Shown here piece after piece: positions 16,663 through 24,657 of a stretch of DNA of 37,285 nucleotides; the stretch's first letter is position 1, and every line of letters begins with the position of its first letter. The notes under the pieces are model-generated. The model worked only from the letters and a program-made list of their open reading frames with translations, had not been told where the DNA came from and made no database searches. The stretch covers positions 1-37,285 of the forward strand of contig JAJZJL010000038.1 in the NCBI GenBank assembly GCA_021810145.1, given 5' to 3'. The stretch is from Planctomycetota bacterium (GTDB taxonomy: Bacteria; Planctomycetota; Phycisphaerae; WQYP01). Position numbers and translations under genes: made by a program.

Positions 16663-17451
16663 TTATTGTTGACCAAACGGCATCGGGATCGGTTGCGTTG
16701 TTACCGGTGTATTCCAATCACTCATCACCGCCGCACGCTGCTGGACGGCATAAGCTCTCTGTGATTGGTCAATGGCCTGCTTTTGTACAGAGGTTCTCTG
16801 GTTACTGGCTTCCAGAGCCTCCAACTGCTGAAGTTGGCCGGCGAGCGTCGCGACAATCTGATTGCCCGCTTGCAGGGCACTGGTGGCACCGGGAGCGGAA
16901 TTGGAGGCCGCGACCAACTGGCCCACCTGACTGGAAGTCGCGGGCATCTGGGCCACGATCTGGTTTTGTATCTGCCTATTCTCCACCAGAGCCGATCTCT
17001 GACTCTTCTGCCATTGCTGCTGGAGCGCCATTACCTGCGTGTTGGACAAACTGGCATATTCCAGTGGATAGTCGGCACTGATGACCGCCTGAACATTGGC
17101 GGCCAGATAGGCCGGTTGCTCAATGATGGCCTGCAACTGATTCATGGAATAACTCAATTGCGGAAACAAGTTGATATTGAGGCTCGCCAGCATCATCTCT
17201 TCCTGCTGAAGTTGCTGCTGCATGATCTGAAGCATCTGAATATCCTGCTGAACCTGCTGAATGTTTTTGGCATAAATCGCCGGATCAAAGACGATTCCAA
17301 AGCCCCATGAGGTCGTGGGCACGGTCAACGTGATCATGGTGCTGACCGCAATGGCCGCATACCAGAGCGGTCGAGCCAAGGCGTATTTTCCAAATTTCAG
17401 ATTTTTCCGATTTTGTTTTTCCTGTCGGGTTGTCGGTTTTTCTGATCGCAT
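16663..17451 (-). CDS. trbJ: TrbJ/VirB5-like protein, second copy
   Basis: TrbJ proteins are exported, coiled-coil-rich components that act as minor pilus parts or adhesins in P-type transfer systems. This 262-residue protein has a basic N-terminus, a signal-anchor-like hydrophobic stretch (YAAIAVSTMITLTVPTTSWG) and then GIVFDPAIYAKNIQQVQQDI and a Gln-rich helical body (QMLQIMQQQLQQEEMMLA). It is clearly a paralogue of the gene just upstream: both have GIVFDP near the start, xNQIVAxMP, VAASNxAPG and a terminal DWNxP...QPI motif. The ATG at 17451 with GGAG eight bases upstream is chosen. TrbK entry-exclusion protein, often next to TrbJ, is not recognisable here. Confidence 0.85.
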   Translation of the reverse strand: MRSEKPTTRQEKQNRKNLKFGKYALARPLWYAAIAVSTMITLTVPTTSWGFGIVFDPAIYAKNIQQVQQDIQMLQIMQQQLQQEEMMLASLNINLFPQLSYSMNQLQAIIEQPAYLAANVQAVISADYPLEYASLSNTQVMALQQQWQKSQRSALVENRQIQNQIVAQMPATSSQVGQLVAASNSAPGATSALQAGNQIVATLAGQLQQLEALEASNQRTSVQKQAIDQSQRAYAVQQRAAVMSDWNTPVTTQPIPMPFGQQ

Positions 17452-17535
17452 ACAAAAATCTCCTGCATCTTGGTTTTTCGTTGATTTCGTTATGACAAAA
17501 CATTCATGCGTTGTCATCGTTGGCTCCATCCAACA

Positions 17536-18327
17536 TCAATTCCCATACATATCCGTAAACGGGTCCGCAATAGGCTGGCTCTGGGTTGGATTATTCCAAT
17601 CGTGCATCACCCAGTGCCGCACGGCGGCGTGATACGCATGGCGTGACTGATGTTGGGCGGAAAGCTGTGTGCGCAGACGATTCTTGGCCACTTTCAGGGC
17701 GATGATTCGACCTACCTGCACACTCAAATTAGCCAACAACTGATTGTGGGCCTCAATGGCCGCCGTCAGTCCTGGGGCCCTGTTGGAAGCGGCAACGATG
17801 CCACCAATCTGCTGTGAATCGGATGGCATATTGGCAACAATCTGGTTTTCCAAAAGCCGGTTCTGAATAACACTGGCCCGATTGTTCTGATCCCATTGGG
17901 TGCGTAACGTTGCCATTGCCATGCTATTTGGGCTGGTGGATCCATTGCCAAACGACAGGGGTTCATTGCTCGCCATCTGGGCATCGGGATTGCCACCGGT
18001 AAAACGCCCCCCGGCTTGCAGAATAATGGATGTGTCCTGCATGGACTGGGCCATATTTGGCCAAGCATTACTGCCCAGATTGGCGAGCATCTTTTCCTGG
18101 ATCTGCAACTGACTTTCCATACGGGCCAGTTGCTGCACCGATGCGGCCACAGCTAGAATGTGCTCGATAAAGTTGCTGGGATCAAAGACGATCCCGCCAA
18201 ATAGCGCTAACGCTGGGGCCGCAACCATCAGAGATGCCCCCAGCGCTGCGGCAATTGCCGCCTTACGCCAACGGTTATGTCGGTGGCCAATGAGTGGTTG
18301 ATCGGTTTTTACATTTTGGTTTTTCAT
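17536..18327 (-). CDS. trbJ: TrbJ/VirB5-like protein, first copy
   Basis: A 263-residue exported protein of the TrbJ type. A signal peptide is evident (KAAIAAALGASLMVAAPALA, cleaved after ALA), followed by LFGGIVFDPSNFIEHILAVA and a helical Gln-rich segment, then NQIVANMPSDSQQIGGIVAA. It shares ordered motifs over its whole length with the following gene (16663-17451), so the pair arose by tandem duplication and then diverged substantially. Translation likely begins at ATG 18327, eight bases after AAGGA. It follows trbE by 65 bases. Two different TrbJ proteins could form a mixed minor pilin or give host-range variation; this is inference. Confidence 0.85.
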   Translation of the reverse strand: MKNQNVKTDQPLIGHRHNRWRKAAIAAALGASLMVAAPALALFGGIVFDPSNFIEHILAVAASVQQLARMESQLQIQEKMLANLGSNAWPNMAQSMQDTSIILQAGGRFTGGNPDAQMASNEPLSFGNGSTSPNSMAMATLRTQWDQNNRASVIQNRLLENQIVANMPSDSQQIGGIVAASNRAPGLTAAIEAHNQLLANLSVQVGRIIALKVAKNRLRTQLSAQHQSRHAYHAAVRHWVMHDWNNPTQSQPIADPFTDMYGN

Positions 18328-18392
18328 AATAACCATTCCTTTCTGGTTCCGTGGCCTGGGAATCTGTTTTGGAATCTGTTGATGGAATTTTC

Positions 18393-20936
18393 TTACCGCA
18401 CCGACAGTGTATTGTTCTGCGGAGACAAACTCTGGAGATATTCCTCGTGGATACTCAATTCATTGAGATACGCGGTGACAAAACCATCCGGCCCATGTTG
18501 GGCCAATACCCGTGTGATCCGGGCCTGATCTTCCGGAGACCCAGCCGCGCAGAAGGCTTTGGCGATGGGTTGCAAATCCAGTTGAAACAACCGCGATCCC
18601 TGTCGGCATTGCAGGTAGTAATCCCGTTTGGGTGTTGCAGATTGCAGTATCTGGAGTTGCCGCATATTGAGGCCAAAGGATTGATACACCCGGCGCGACG
18701 TATCTTCCAATGCCGACGCGTTGGGTAGAAAGATTCTCGTCAGACAGCTTTCAATGATCGCCGGGGCGATGGAACTCTCGGCTATATCCGCCAGTGACTG
18801 CGTGGCAAAGATTACCGCGACATTCTTCTTACGCAATACCTTGAGCCATTCGCGTATCCGCGCGGCAAACGTCGAATCGGTCAGATACATCCAGGCTTCA
18901 TCCAGAATCAGCAGTGTGGGATGCCCCTGATTGAAGCGCTCTTCGAGTTTATGGAATAAATAGGTTAACACTGGCAGCAGTACACGCGGCGAGTGCATTA
19001 AATGTTCGGTCTCAAAGGTCAGCCAATCGCCATCGGAGAGTGTTTCCTGATCGGCATCCAGCAACTTGCCATAAGGGCCGGCAAGGGTAAAACTCTCCAG
19101 TACCTGTCGGATCGTAGTATCCTGCACCAGGTTCCGCAGTGTGGTCATCGTGCGTTGCCGTGCCGGCAGCATTTTTAAGTTATTCAGTGCCGACCAGCAT
19201 TCCCGTTTGAGGCCGGGTGTAACGGCAACACCTTCCCGAACCAGCAAGTCCAACAGCCAATCCTGCGCCCAAGCCAATTCTCCATCTTCATCAATTCGGG
19301 CCAGCGGCTGAAAACAAACTCTCCCACCTTGCTCTCTCTCATGCGCATTTGCTGCCACTTTCGTGTCTTCCCCCACTGGCTGACGGCGTTGGCTGTCGCT
19401 TTGCTCGCCAACTTGCCCGTTGGCATGTTTATTGGCCAGCCCTTCGGCCCCAATCGGATAAAACATCCCGCCCATGGCATACGTCATGGCCCGTGCACTC
19501 TGGCCCTTGTCAAAAATAAAGACTCGCGCCTTGTCATAACGCAAAAACTGGCAGGCCAATAAGTTCAGCAGCGTTGATTTACCCGCACCTGTGGGACCGA
19601 CAATCAGGGTATGGCCCACATCGCCCTGATAAATGGAAAGCCGAAATGGTGTCGATCCCGCCGTGCGCGTTTGCAGCACGGCCGGACCATTAAGATGGTG
19701 GCACCATGCTGGCCCGGACCAGATGCTGCTGGCGGGCATGAGATCACAGACATTTAATGACGATATCAGCGGCCTGCGAACGTCGGCATAACCATGGCCC
19801 GGCAGACTTCCCAGCCACGCTTGTACGGCGTTAAAACTTTCGATCTGGGAAACTATGCCGCTGCTGTCCACCACCTGCTGTACCGCCCGCGCTTTGTCGA
19901 TGGCGGCTGATTCAGTTTCATCCCAGACGGTAACGGTCAGTGTAAAGTGGCCGAATGATACATAATCTCCCCCCAGTTCCTGCAAGGCCGCATCGGCATC
20001 TTGGGCCTTGTTGAGTGAATCCGAGTCTTCCAGCCGACTTTCCTGCTTCATGATGGCTTCTTTCAGTAGTGTGACCATCCCCTTGCGTTTGGCAAACCAT
20101 TGCCGACGGAGTTTGCCCAGATGTGATGTCGCCTGCACCTTGTCCATGGGCAGATAACGTGCCACCCAGCGGTATTCCAGGGCCAGTTCATTTAAACCAT
20201 CCAATAAACAGGGCAAGGTCTGGCCAATGTAGGCTCGAATAGAAACCGTCTTGATAAAATGCTTTCCCAGTTTGGGGCTTAATCCTCCACTCAGGGTTGA
20301 ATCGGTAAGCATTTCATCGAGGTAAAACGGTTGCAATGGCCTTTTAACCGCCAGAACACGCTCGGATACACAGTCGTGGAGGTAACTGAGTGTCTGGTCA
20401 TCATCCAACGGTGTCACCTCCGGCATAAAGCCGGAAAGTAAATTAACAATCTGGGCGATCTGGCCGAGAAACGTCTCATACGAGGCCCGGTAGGAAATAC
20501 CCGCCTTATCTACGGGGCGTTCAATAAGCACACTGGTCAGGGAGCGCACCTGATCCTCCGGCGGCAGAAACGTCAAGGTCAGAAAATAGTTGGATTCGCA
20601 GTGATCGCCGGTAAACGTTTTCCGGCGTTCCTGGTCAATGAGTGTGGCGGTGGAATTGGGAAAACAGCTTGTGGGGTACGATTGGGCGCTTTTACGGGCC
20701 GCTTCGACATGGATACACCAGCCGGACCCCAAGCGTTTGAGCACATTGTTCAGGCGGGCGCGCATGGCCATGAGTTCACCGGGCGTAGCACTGCCGGTGT
20801 CGGGTCCACGGTAGCGGATCGTACGCTGAAAGCTGCCATCCTTATTGAGAATTACACCGGGTCCGATGAAGGCCGCCCACGGCAGGTAATCACTTAAGCG
20901 TCGGGGATGTTTTTGATATTCACTTAAATTCCACAT
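18393..20936 (-). CDS. trbE: TrbE/VirB4-type secretion ATPase
   Basis: VirB4 family ATPases power assembly and substrate transport of the type IV secretion system at the inner membrane. The 847-residue protein starts with the CagE/TrbE N-terminal domain (MWNLSEYQKHPRRLSDYLPWAAFI). The RecA-like ATPase domain has Walker A GPTGAGKST at 447-455 and Walker B ILDEAW with the acidic pair at 679-680. A hydrophilic, low-complexity block of about 38 residues (roughly 500-538; KHANGQVGEQSDSQRRQ...) interrupts the segment between YPIGAEG and VCFQPLARID, which in TrbE proteins are normally close together. All catalytic motifs are intact. Its start codon lies twelve bases downstream of a strong stem-loop in the trbD-trbE gap, and no clear Shine-Dalgarno sequence other than GGAT precedes it. 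Confidence 0.94.
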   Translation of the reverse strand: MWNLSEYQKHPRRLSDYLPWAAFIGPGVILNKDGSFQRTIRYRGPDTGSATPGELMAMRARLNNVLKRLGSGWCIHVEAARKSAQSYPTSCFPNSTATLIDQERRKTFTGDHCESNYFLTLTFLPPEDQVRSLTSVLIERPVDKAGISYRASYETFLGQIAQIVNLLSGFMPEVTPLDDDQTLSYLHDCVSERVLAVKRPLQPFYLDEMLTDSTLSGGLSPKLGKHFIKTVSIRAYIGQTLPCLLDGLNELALEYRWVARYLPMDKVQATSHLGKLRRQWFAKRKGMVTLLKEAIMKQESRLEDSDSLNKAQDADAALQELGGDYVSFGHFTLTVTVWDETESAAIDKARAVQQVVDSSGIVSQIESFNAVQAWLGSLPGHGYADVRRPLISSLNVCDLMPASSIWSGPAWCHHLNGPAVLQTRTAGSTPFRLSIYQGDVGHTLIVGPTGAGKSTLLNLLACQFLRYDKARVFIFDKGQSARAMTYAMGGMFYPIGAEGLANKHANGQVGEQSDSQRRQPVGEDTKVAANAHEREQGGRVCFQPLARIDEDGELAWAQDWLLDLLVREGVAVTPGLKRECWSALNNLKMLPARQRTMTTLRNLVQDTTIRQVLESFTLAGPYGKLLDADQETLSDGDWLTFETEHLMHSPRVLLPVLTYLFHKLEERFNQGHPTLLILDEAWMYLTDSTFAARIREWLKVLRKKNVAVIFATQSLADIAESSIAPAIIESCLTRIFLPNASALEDTSRRVYQSFGLNMRQLQILQSATPKRDYYLQCRQGSRLFQLDLQPIAKAFCAAGSPEDQARITRVLAQHGPDGFVTAYLNELSIHEEYLQSLSPQNNTLSVR

Positions 20937-20947
20937 AAATCATCCAT

Positions 20948-20994
20948 AGTGTTAAGTTTTCAGTCAGAAATTCCGGAACTGAAAACTGAACACT
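20948..20994 (-). promoter_or_regulatory. Long stem-loop immediately upstream of trbE
   Basis: AGTGTTAAGTTTTCAGT at 20948-20964 pairs with ACTGAAAACTGAACACT at 20978-20994: 17 positions with one mismatch and a 13-base loop. In the leftward mRNA the 3' arm ends twelve bases before the trbE start. It could stabilise or cut the transcript between trbD and trbE, or control access to the trbE start. No U-run follows, so it is not an ordinary terminator. A partial extra copy (CACTGAAAACTTT) follows near 20998-21010. Confidence 0.6.
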
Positions 20995-21014
20995 TCACAC
21001 TGAAAACTTTTTTA

Positions 21015-21287
21015 TTACGTATCCAGAAATACCGGCTGCTTAATATGTGCCCGGAAAATCTCAAACCAGTCCGGGTCCAGTCGGGTCAGCACGACGGCGG
21101 CGGTATGCAATACCAGTCCCAATGGGAATCCCAGCCACCAGACGTGCAGACCCAACCCCAGCACCAAGGCCGTGGTGCCGTTGAGAATGCCAAAGGCTCG
21201 TGGCACACCGCCCAGTAATACTGTCTGAGTCAGTGATAAGTGCAGCGGCACTTCCAGACCTTCGATTTTGTCGACAGAACTGCTCAT
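21015..21287 (-). CDS. trbD: TrbD/VirB3-like inner-membrane protein
   Basis: VirB3/TrbD is a small membrane protein that works with the VirB4 ATPase in pilus assembly. The 90-residue product has the family layout: a short polar N-terminus with VPLHLSLTQTVLLGGVPR, then hydrophobic helices (ILNGTTALVLGLGLHVWWLG and PLGLVLHTAAVVL) and a polar C-terminal LDPDWFEIFRAHI motif. Its ATG overlaps the stop codon of trbC by one base (TGATG), so the two are translationally coupled. trbE follows after 78 bases that carry a stem-loop. Confidence 0.88.
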   Translation of the reverse strand: MSSSVDKIEGLEVPLHLSLTQTVLLGGVPRAFGILNGTTALVLGLGLHVWWLGFPLGLVLHTAAVVLTRLDPDWFEIFRAHIKQPVFLDT

Positions 21288-21628
21288 CAGAAGCCCGCTC
21301 CGCCATCAAAGCCAAAGAAGCTCACACCGAAGCTGGTAGCCGTAACGGCAATCGACACGCCCAGCAGTACGCCGAGAATCTTTCTCATTCCCGCGCCTTC
21401 CGAGAAGGCAAAGCCAAAGCCCAGCGTCACAATGGAAAGAATGCACAGCGCCTTGGCCACCGGGCCGGTGAAGCTCGCCAGCACACGGGCCAGGGGTGTC
21501 TCCCACGGCAGCGGCGCTCCGCCGCTGCCGCCGAAGGTGGAAGCCTCGGAAAGACTCGAATAGCCCAGCAACACGGCCGAGGCGATCAAGCTGGAAAGAC
21601 GATTGGACAACCAACGGGAAATACGCAT
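21287..21628 (-). CDS. trbC: TrbC/VirB2-like pilin
   Basis: TrbC is the major subunit of the conjugative pilus. The 113-residue precursor has a long signal sequence (SSLIASAVLLGYSSLSEASTF), a conserved polar segment with PWETPLARVLASFTGPVAKAL, and two hydrophobic helices (CILSIVTLGFGFAF and ILGVLLGVSIAVTATSFGVS) separated by a short loop with EGAG. In RP4 TrbC is cyclised after processing; the window shows no TraF-type peptidase gene, so maturation would need a gene elsewhere. It is the first gene after the promoter-operator at 21690-21745. The ATG at 21628 follows AGGAG(T) by about six bases. Confidence 0.9.
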   Translation of the reverse strand: MRISRWLSNRLSSLIASAVLLGYSSLSEASTFGGSGGAPLPWETPLARVLASFTGPVAKALCILSIVTLGFGFAFSEGAGMRKILGVLLGVSIAVTATSFGVSFFGFDGGAGF

Positions 21629-21689
21629 GGGGATACTCCTGCAACATCGCTGCCGGGCCGCGGTGATGACGGATGCGGCCCGACAACAC

Positions 21690-21745
21690 TAATAACTTTA
21701 ATGTCATCACTCATACCAGTATACCCTAACAAATACCGAATACAA
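21690..21745 (-). promoter_or_regulatory. Promoter and putative operator of the trbC-trbI operon
   Basis: On the minus strand TTGTAT (21745-21740) and TATACT (21723-21718) are separated by 16 bases containing GTTAGGG next to the -10 box. Downstream, at 21700-21690, is the 11-bp core whose plus-strand reading is TAATAACTTTA. The same core, the same GTTAGG beside the -10 box and the same spacing recur before the relaxase gene (29613-29667). A common repressor or activator is the simplest reading. Confidence 0.65.
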
Positions 21746-22265
21746 GTGACGGGAAAATATTTTGGTTTCATCCGGTGACGCGCACGGATTTTCACGGGCA
21801 ATCGTGCCCACCCGATTCCGGGCGGTCGTACCCGTTCTATCATTATGGCCACTATCCACAAATATCTTTGATAGCCCGAATCGTGTACTGGTCTGTCAGG
21901 CTTCCGGATCGCTTGTCTCGCAGCCGAACGGAATCCCGACAGATGGTCGAGTGTGCCCGTAGGGTGTTGGGATGTGTGGCGGGGCTTGCCGTACAGGAGA
22001 ACCAATACGCATCCGATAGTCACCGCTTATGTGTAGGTTTTTTCATCTCATTAGAATCAACGGTTTTGAAAGTTTGTCGAGAGCCGGAAAACCACGTTAA
22101 ACTGGCCCTTAAATGATTTTTTGAGTAATTTTTGTCCACTGGATTGCTCGAAGGTCCCTTCCTAGAAAATAATGATTGGCAGGTTTGCCCCGGTTTCCGC
22201 AATAGTATGGGCCTGTTGGATCATCCACTGAGGAGGTGTAGGGAGAACTCGCTGGTCGCAACCGG
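21746..22265. other. Non-coding gap between the FkbM gene and the trbC promoter
   Basis: About 520 bases. A minus-strand open frame (21586-22023) crosses the trbC promoter and enters trbC; it has no ribosome binding site or family resemblance. I see no RNA gene or clear repeat. The gap may mark the edge of an insertion that brought the methyltransferase gene. Confidence 0.5.
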
Positions 22266-23177
22266 TCATTCCAAAAACGCAGCGTCGTTTGCGGAGAACA
22301 AGACGTGCGGTTCATGCCTCATTCTATCCACATCCAGCCGGATCCCGACGGGGTCAATTGCCTCCGCAATGTCCGCATAGCGCTGCGCCCCGGACTCACG
22401 AAGATACCAACCCCGGTATCCGCAACTGCTAAGCAGATCGAATATCTCTACCGACTTTTCCGCGCCTAGAATACTCGGATGGAATTCCAGTAGAATACGG
22501 TCAATAATTTGCTTTTGCAGTGAAGTAGTAGCACCGCGCAATGCTCCAAGTTCTGCGCCCTCAATATCCATTTTTAAAACATTGATCCGTTTTATACCCT
22601 GCGCGGCGGTGAACTCGTCCACCGTCGTGAGTTCAATCTCCAATCCTTTTTGCCCGGTTGCATTACCGATTAAAGAGGATGTACCCAAGTTCTTGCCATT
22701 TTTATTTGCTAGAAAAAATTCTTGGGTTCCGGCATGGTGGTATAGCCCCTTGGGGACTATGTTTATCCATGTCCAATCATTGGCCTGAACATTGGTCCTT
22801 AGGCGGGCAATGTTCCGAGGATCGGGTTCAAAGGCATATACTTTTCCCTCGCTACCACATTGTCGAGCCGCCAGCAATGTATACAGCCCGAAATTGGCCC
22901 CCACGTCGAAAACGGTATCCCCCGGTTTAATTAAAGCGGCCAGAATATCGGTTACTGCAGGTTCAAAAACGCCGTAGTTATAAAGCGTACAGGATACAAT
23001 ATCATCAATGTCTACCAGCACCTTAAAGTCGCCACAGACCGCCAGAAATTCGCGAGGGCAACGCAGAATATCCGCTGTCCGCCGCAGCACCGTGGCCCGT
23101 CCCATCGGCAACATGCGCGCGACCAGTCTCGCTGCTCGCATGGTGATCGGTTCCATTGGAATCTCGGATTCAATCAT
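22266..23177 (-). CDS. FkbM-family methyltransferase (apparent cargo gene)
   Basis: An S-adenosylmethionine-dependent methyltransferase of 303 residues. The SAM-binding motif I is VFDVGANFGLYT at 89-100, followed by KVYAFEPDPRNIARLR (motif II, acidic Glu binding the SAM ribose), then the FkbM-type INVLKMDIEGAELGAL and LLEFHPS stretches. FkbM-like enzymes typically methylate hydroxyl groups of sugars or polyketides; the substrate here is unknown, and a cell-surface glycan is one possibility. The ATG at 23177 has AAAGGAAAG five bases upstream. It sits between trbB and trbC, where Trb operons normally have no extra gene, with non-coding gaps of about 440 and 640 bases on its two sides, so it looks like a later insertion. 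Confidence 0.88.
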   Translation of the reverse strand: MIESEIPMEPITMRAARLVARMLPMGRATVLRRTADILRCPREFLAVCGDFKVLVDIDDIVSCTLYNYGVFEPAVTDILAALIKPGDTVFDVGANFGLYTLLAARQCGSEGKVYAFEPDPRNIARLRTNVQANDWTWINIVPKGLYHHAGTQEFFLANKNGKNLGTSSLIGNATGQKGLEIELTTVDEFTAAQGIKRINVLKMDIEGAELGALRGATTSLQKQIIDRILLEFHPSILGAEKSVEIFDLLSSCGYRGWYLRESGAQRYADIAEAIDPVGIRLDVDRMRHEPHVLFSANDAAFLE

Positions 23178-23615
23178 GATTGCTTTCCTTTCTCGTACTT
23201 GATAACGGCCAGCCGACGTGACCTTTGCCGCTGTCCGCGCTATCAGGACTCGCCATGACTGGGAACCTTGGACACAAAACAGTCCTGTAAGACGGTGCTG
23301 TTGTTCTGCCACCGTAAATCACCTGGCAATTGTGGCCCTTGCACAGCGAGTTCCCGCCCAGAGATCGTTAGAACCAAATCTGATTTCCGAGAATTCACAA
23401 CATCAGCTTCACAGCAAGCTCGCGTCTCACTCAATGTTCTCGCGGCCAGTTCTGAACGGCAAAGAGGCTGCACCGCCCCCTAAGTGGGCGCGCCAACACG
23501 CCAAAAGGATAACCCCTTTGTCAGAAAAAAGCCATATAAATGGTCGCAGCATAAGATGTTAAGATGTTCAACAACATCAAACATCAAATCACGCCGGTGG
23601 ATCGCATAAGTCTTG
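23178..23615. other. Non-coding gap between trbB and the FkbM gene
   Basis: Open frames here lack start signals and recognisable content. The gap probably includes the promoter of the methyltransferase gene. No terminator hairpin with a U-run was found after trbB. Confidence 0.45.
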
Positions 23616-24569
23616 CTACAAAATCGGTTTGCGTAACATATACTTACCCTCGCTGAAATCAGCAACCTGTAATATCTCCGATACCACCCGGCCAGGTGCA
23701 GCAGCAATTCTCTCAATGAAAACCACCAGATTAATCGCCGAAGCGATGGATCGCCGCGGCACCGTCTGAGAAACCTCTCCAATTAAATCTTCCAGCCGAT
23801 ACAAGGCATCTTCGGCGCTGTTGGCGTGAATGGTGGCTACGCCGCCGGGATGGCCGGTATTCCAGGCTTTGAGCAATGCCAGGGCTTCACCACCCCGCAC
23901 TTCGCCGACCACGATTCGATCGGGCCGTAGACGCAGCGTCATACGCAACAGATCATTCATGGTCACCGTGGGTTCGGTATTTTTGGTTAGCAGTTCCACC
24001 CGATCCGGGGCCGAGCATTGCAGTTCACGGGTATCTTCAATGAGCACCACACGCTGCATCTGGAACTCCGGTTCATGTAATATGGCATTGACCAGTGTGG
24101 TCTTACCGGAACCGGTGCCGCCAGCGACCAGAATATTCTGGCGATGGGCAATGGCGTGGCGTATGCTTTTGGCACCATCCGCTGCAAGCACACCGGATGC
24201 CACATAATCATCGAGTGTAAAAATGCGCGTTGGTCGTTTGCGAATGGTGAAGGTGGGTCTATCGACCAGCGGCGGCAATAATCCCTGAAAGCGTTCTCCC
24301 GTTGCTGGTAATACGCCGGCGATGGCGGGGGATTCGGGATTGGCATTTTCCCCGGCATGTGCCGCCAGCAAACGAATCACCGTTTCAGCGGAGCTCGAAT
24401 CAATAGAGCCCATGCGCTGGCGGCCCTGGCCGATGATATCTACCCATAAACCGCCATCGGGATTGGCCATGATCTCCACCACGTCGGGCCGCGCCAAGGC
24501 ACCGGCAATGACAGGGCCCAAGGCGTGATTTAGGCTTTCGTTGTGACGCTGTTGAACAATATTGACCAT
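23616..24569 (-). CDS. trbB: TrbB/VirB11-type secretion ATPase
   Basis: VirB11 ATPases form hexameric rings at the cytoplasmic face and switch the machine between pilus formation and DNA transfer. The 317-residue protein has the N-terminal domain (VEIMANPDGGLWVD), Walker A GGTGSGKT at 150-157, the Asp box LIEDTRELQC, Walker B-type RIVVGEVRGGEA and the His box GHPGGVATIHANS. Its length is normal for TrbB. A strong AAAAGGAG lies eight bases ahead of the ATG at 24569. It follows the CopG-like gene by 88 bases. Unlike in the RP4 system it is parted from trbC by about 2 kb that contain an FkbM gene. Confidence 0.95.
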   Translation of the reverse strand: MVNIVQQRHNESLNHALGPVIAGALARPDVVEIMANPDGGLWVDIIGQGRQRMGSIDSSSAETVIRLLAAHAGENANPESPAIAGVLPATGERFQGLLPPLVDRPTFTIRKRPTRIFTLDDYVASGVLAADGAKSIRHAIAHRQNILVAGGTGSGKTTLVNAILHEPEFQMQRVVLIEDTRELQCSAPDRVELLTKNTEPTVTMNDLLRMTLRLRPDRIVVGEVRGGEALALLKAWNTGHPGGVATIHANSAEDALYRLEDLIGEVSQTVPRRSIASAINLVVFIERIAAAPGRVVSEILQVADFSEGKYMLRKPIL

Positions 24570-24657
24570 ATTTATTCTCCTTTTGGGTTAAAGTACTGGG
24601 ATAACATTTCCGGTTGGCTTCCAAGCGTAGCAAATTCAATATGCCATCAGACTTCCG

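Noticed and set aside
21586..22023. Minus-strand 145-codon open frame overlapping the trbC promoter
   Set aside because: No RBS or family resemblance; it runs through the promoter-operator and into trbC in another frame.
23218..23562. Plus-strand frame between trbB and the FkbM gene
   Set aside because: Opposite to all neighbours, no RBS, no family resemblance.
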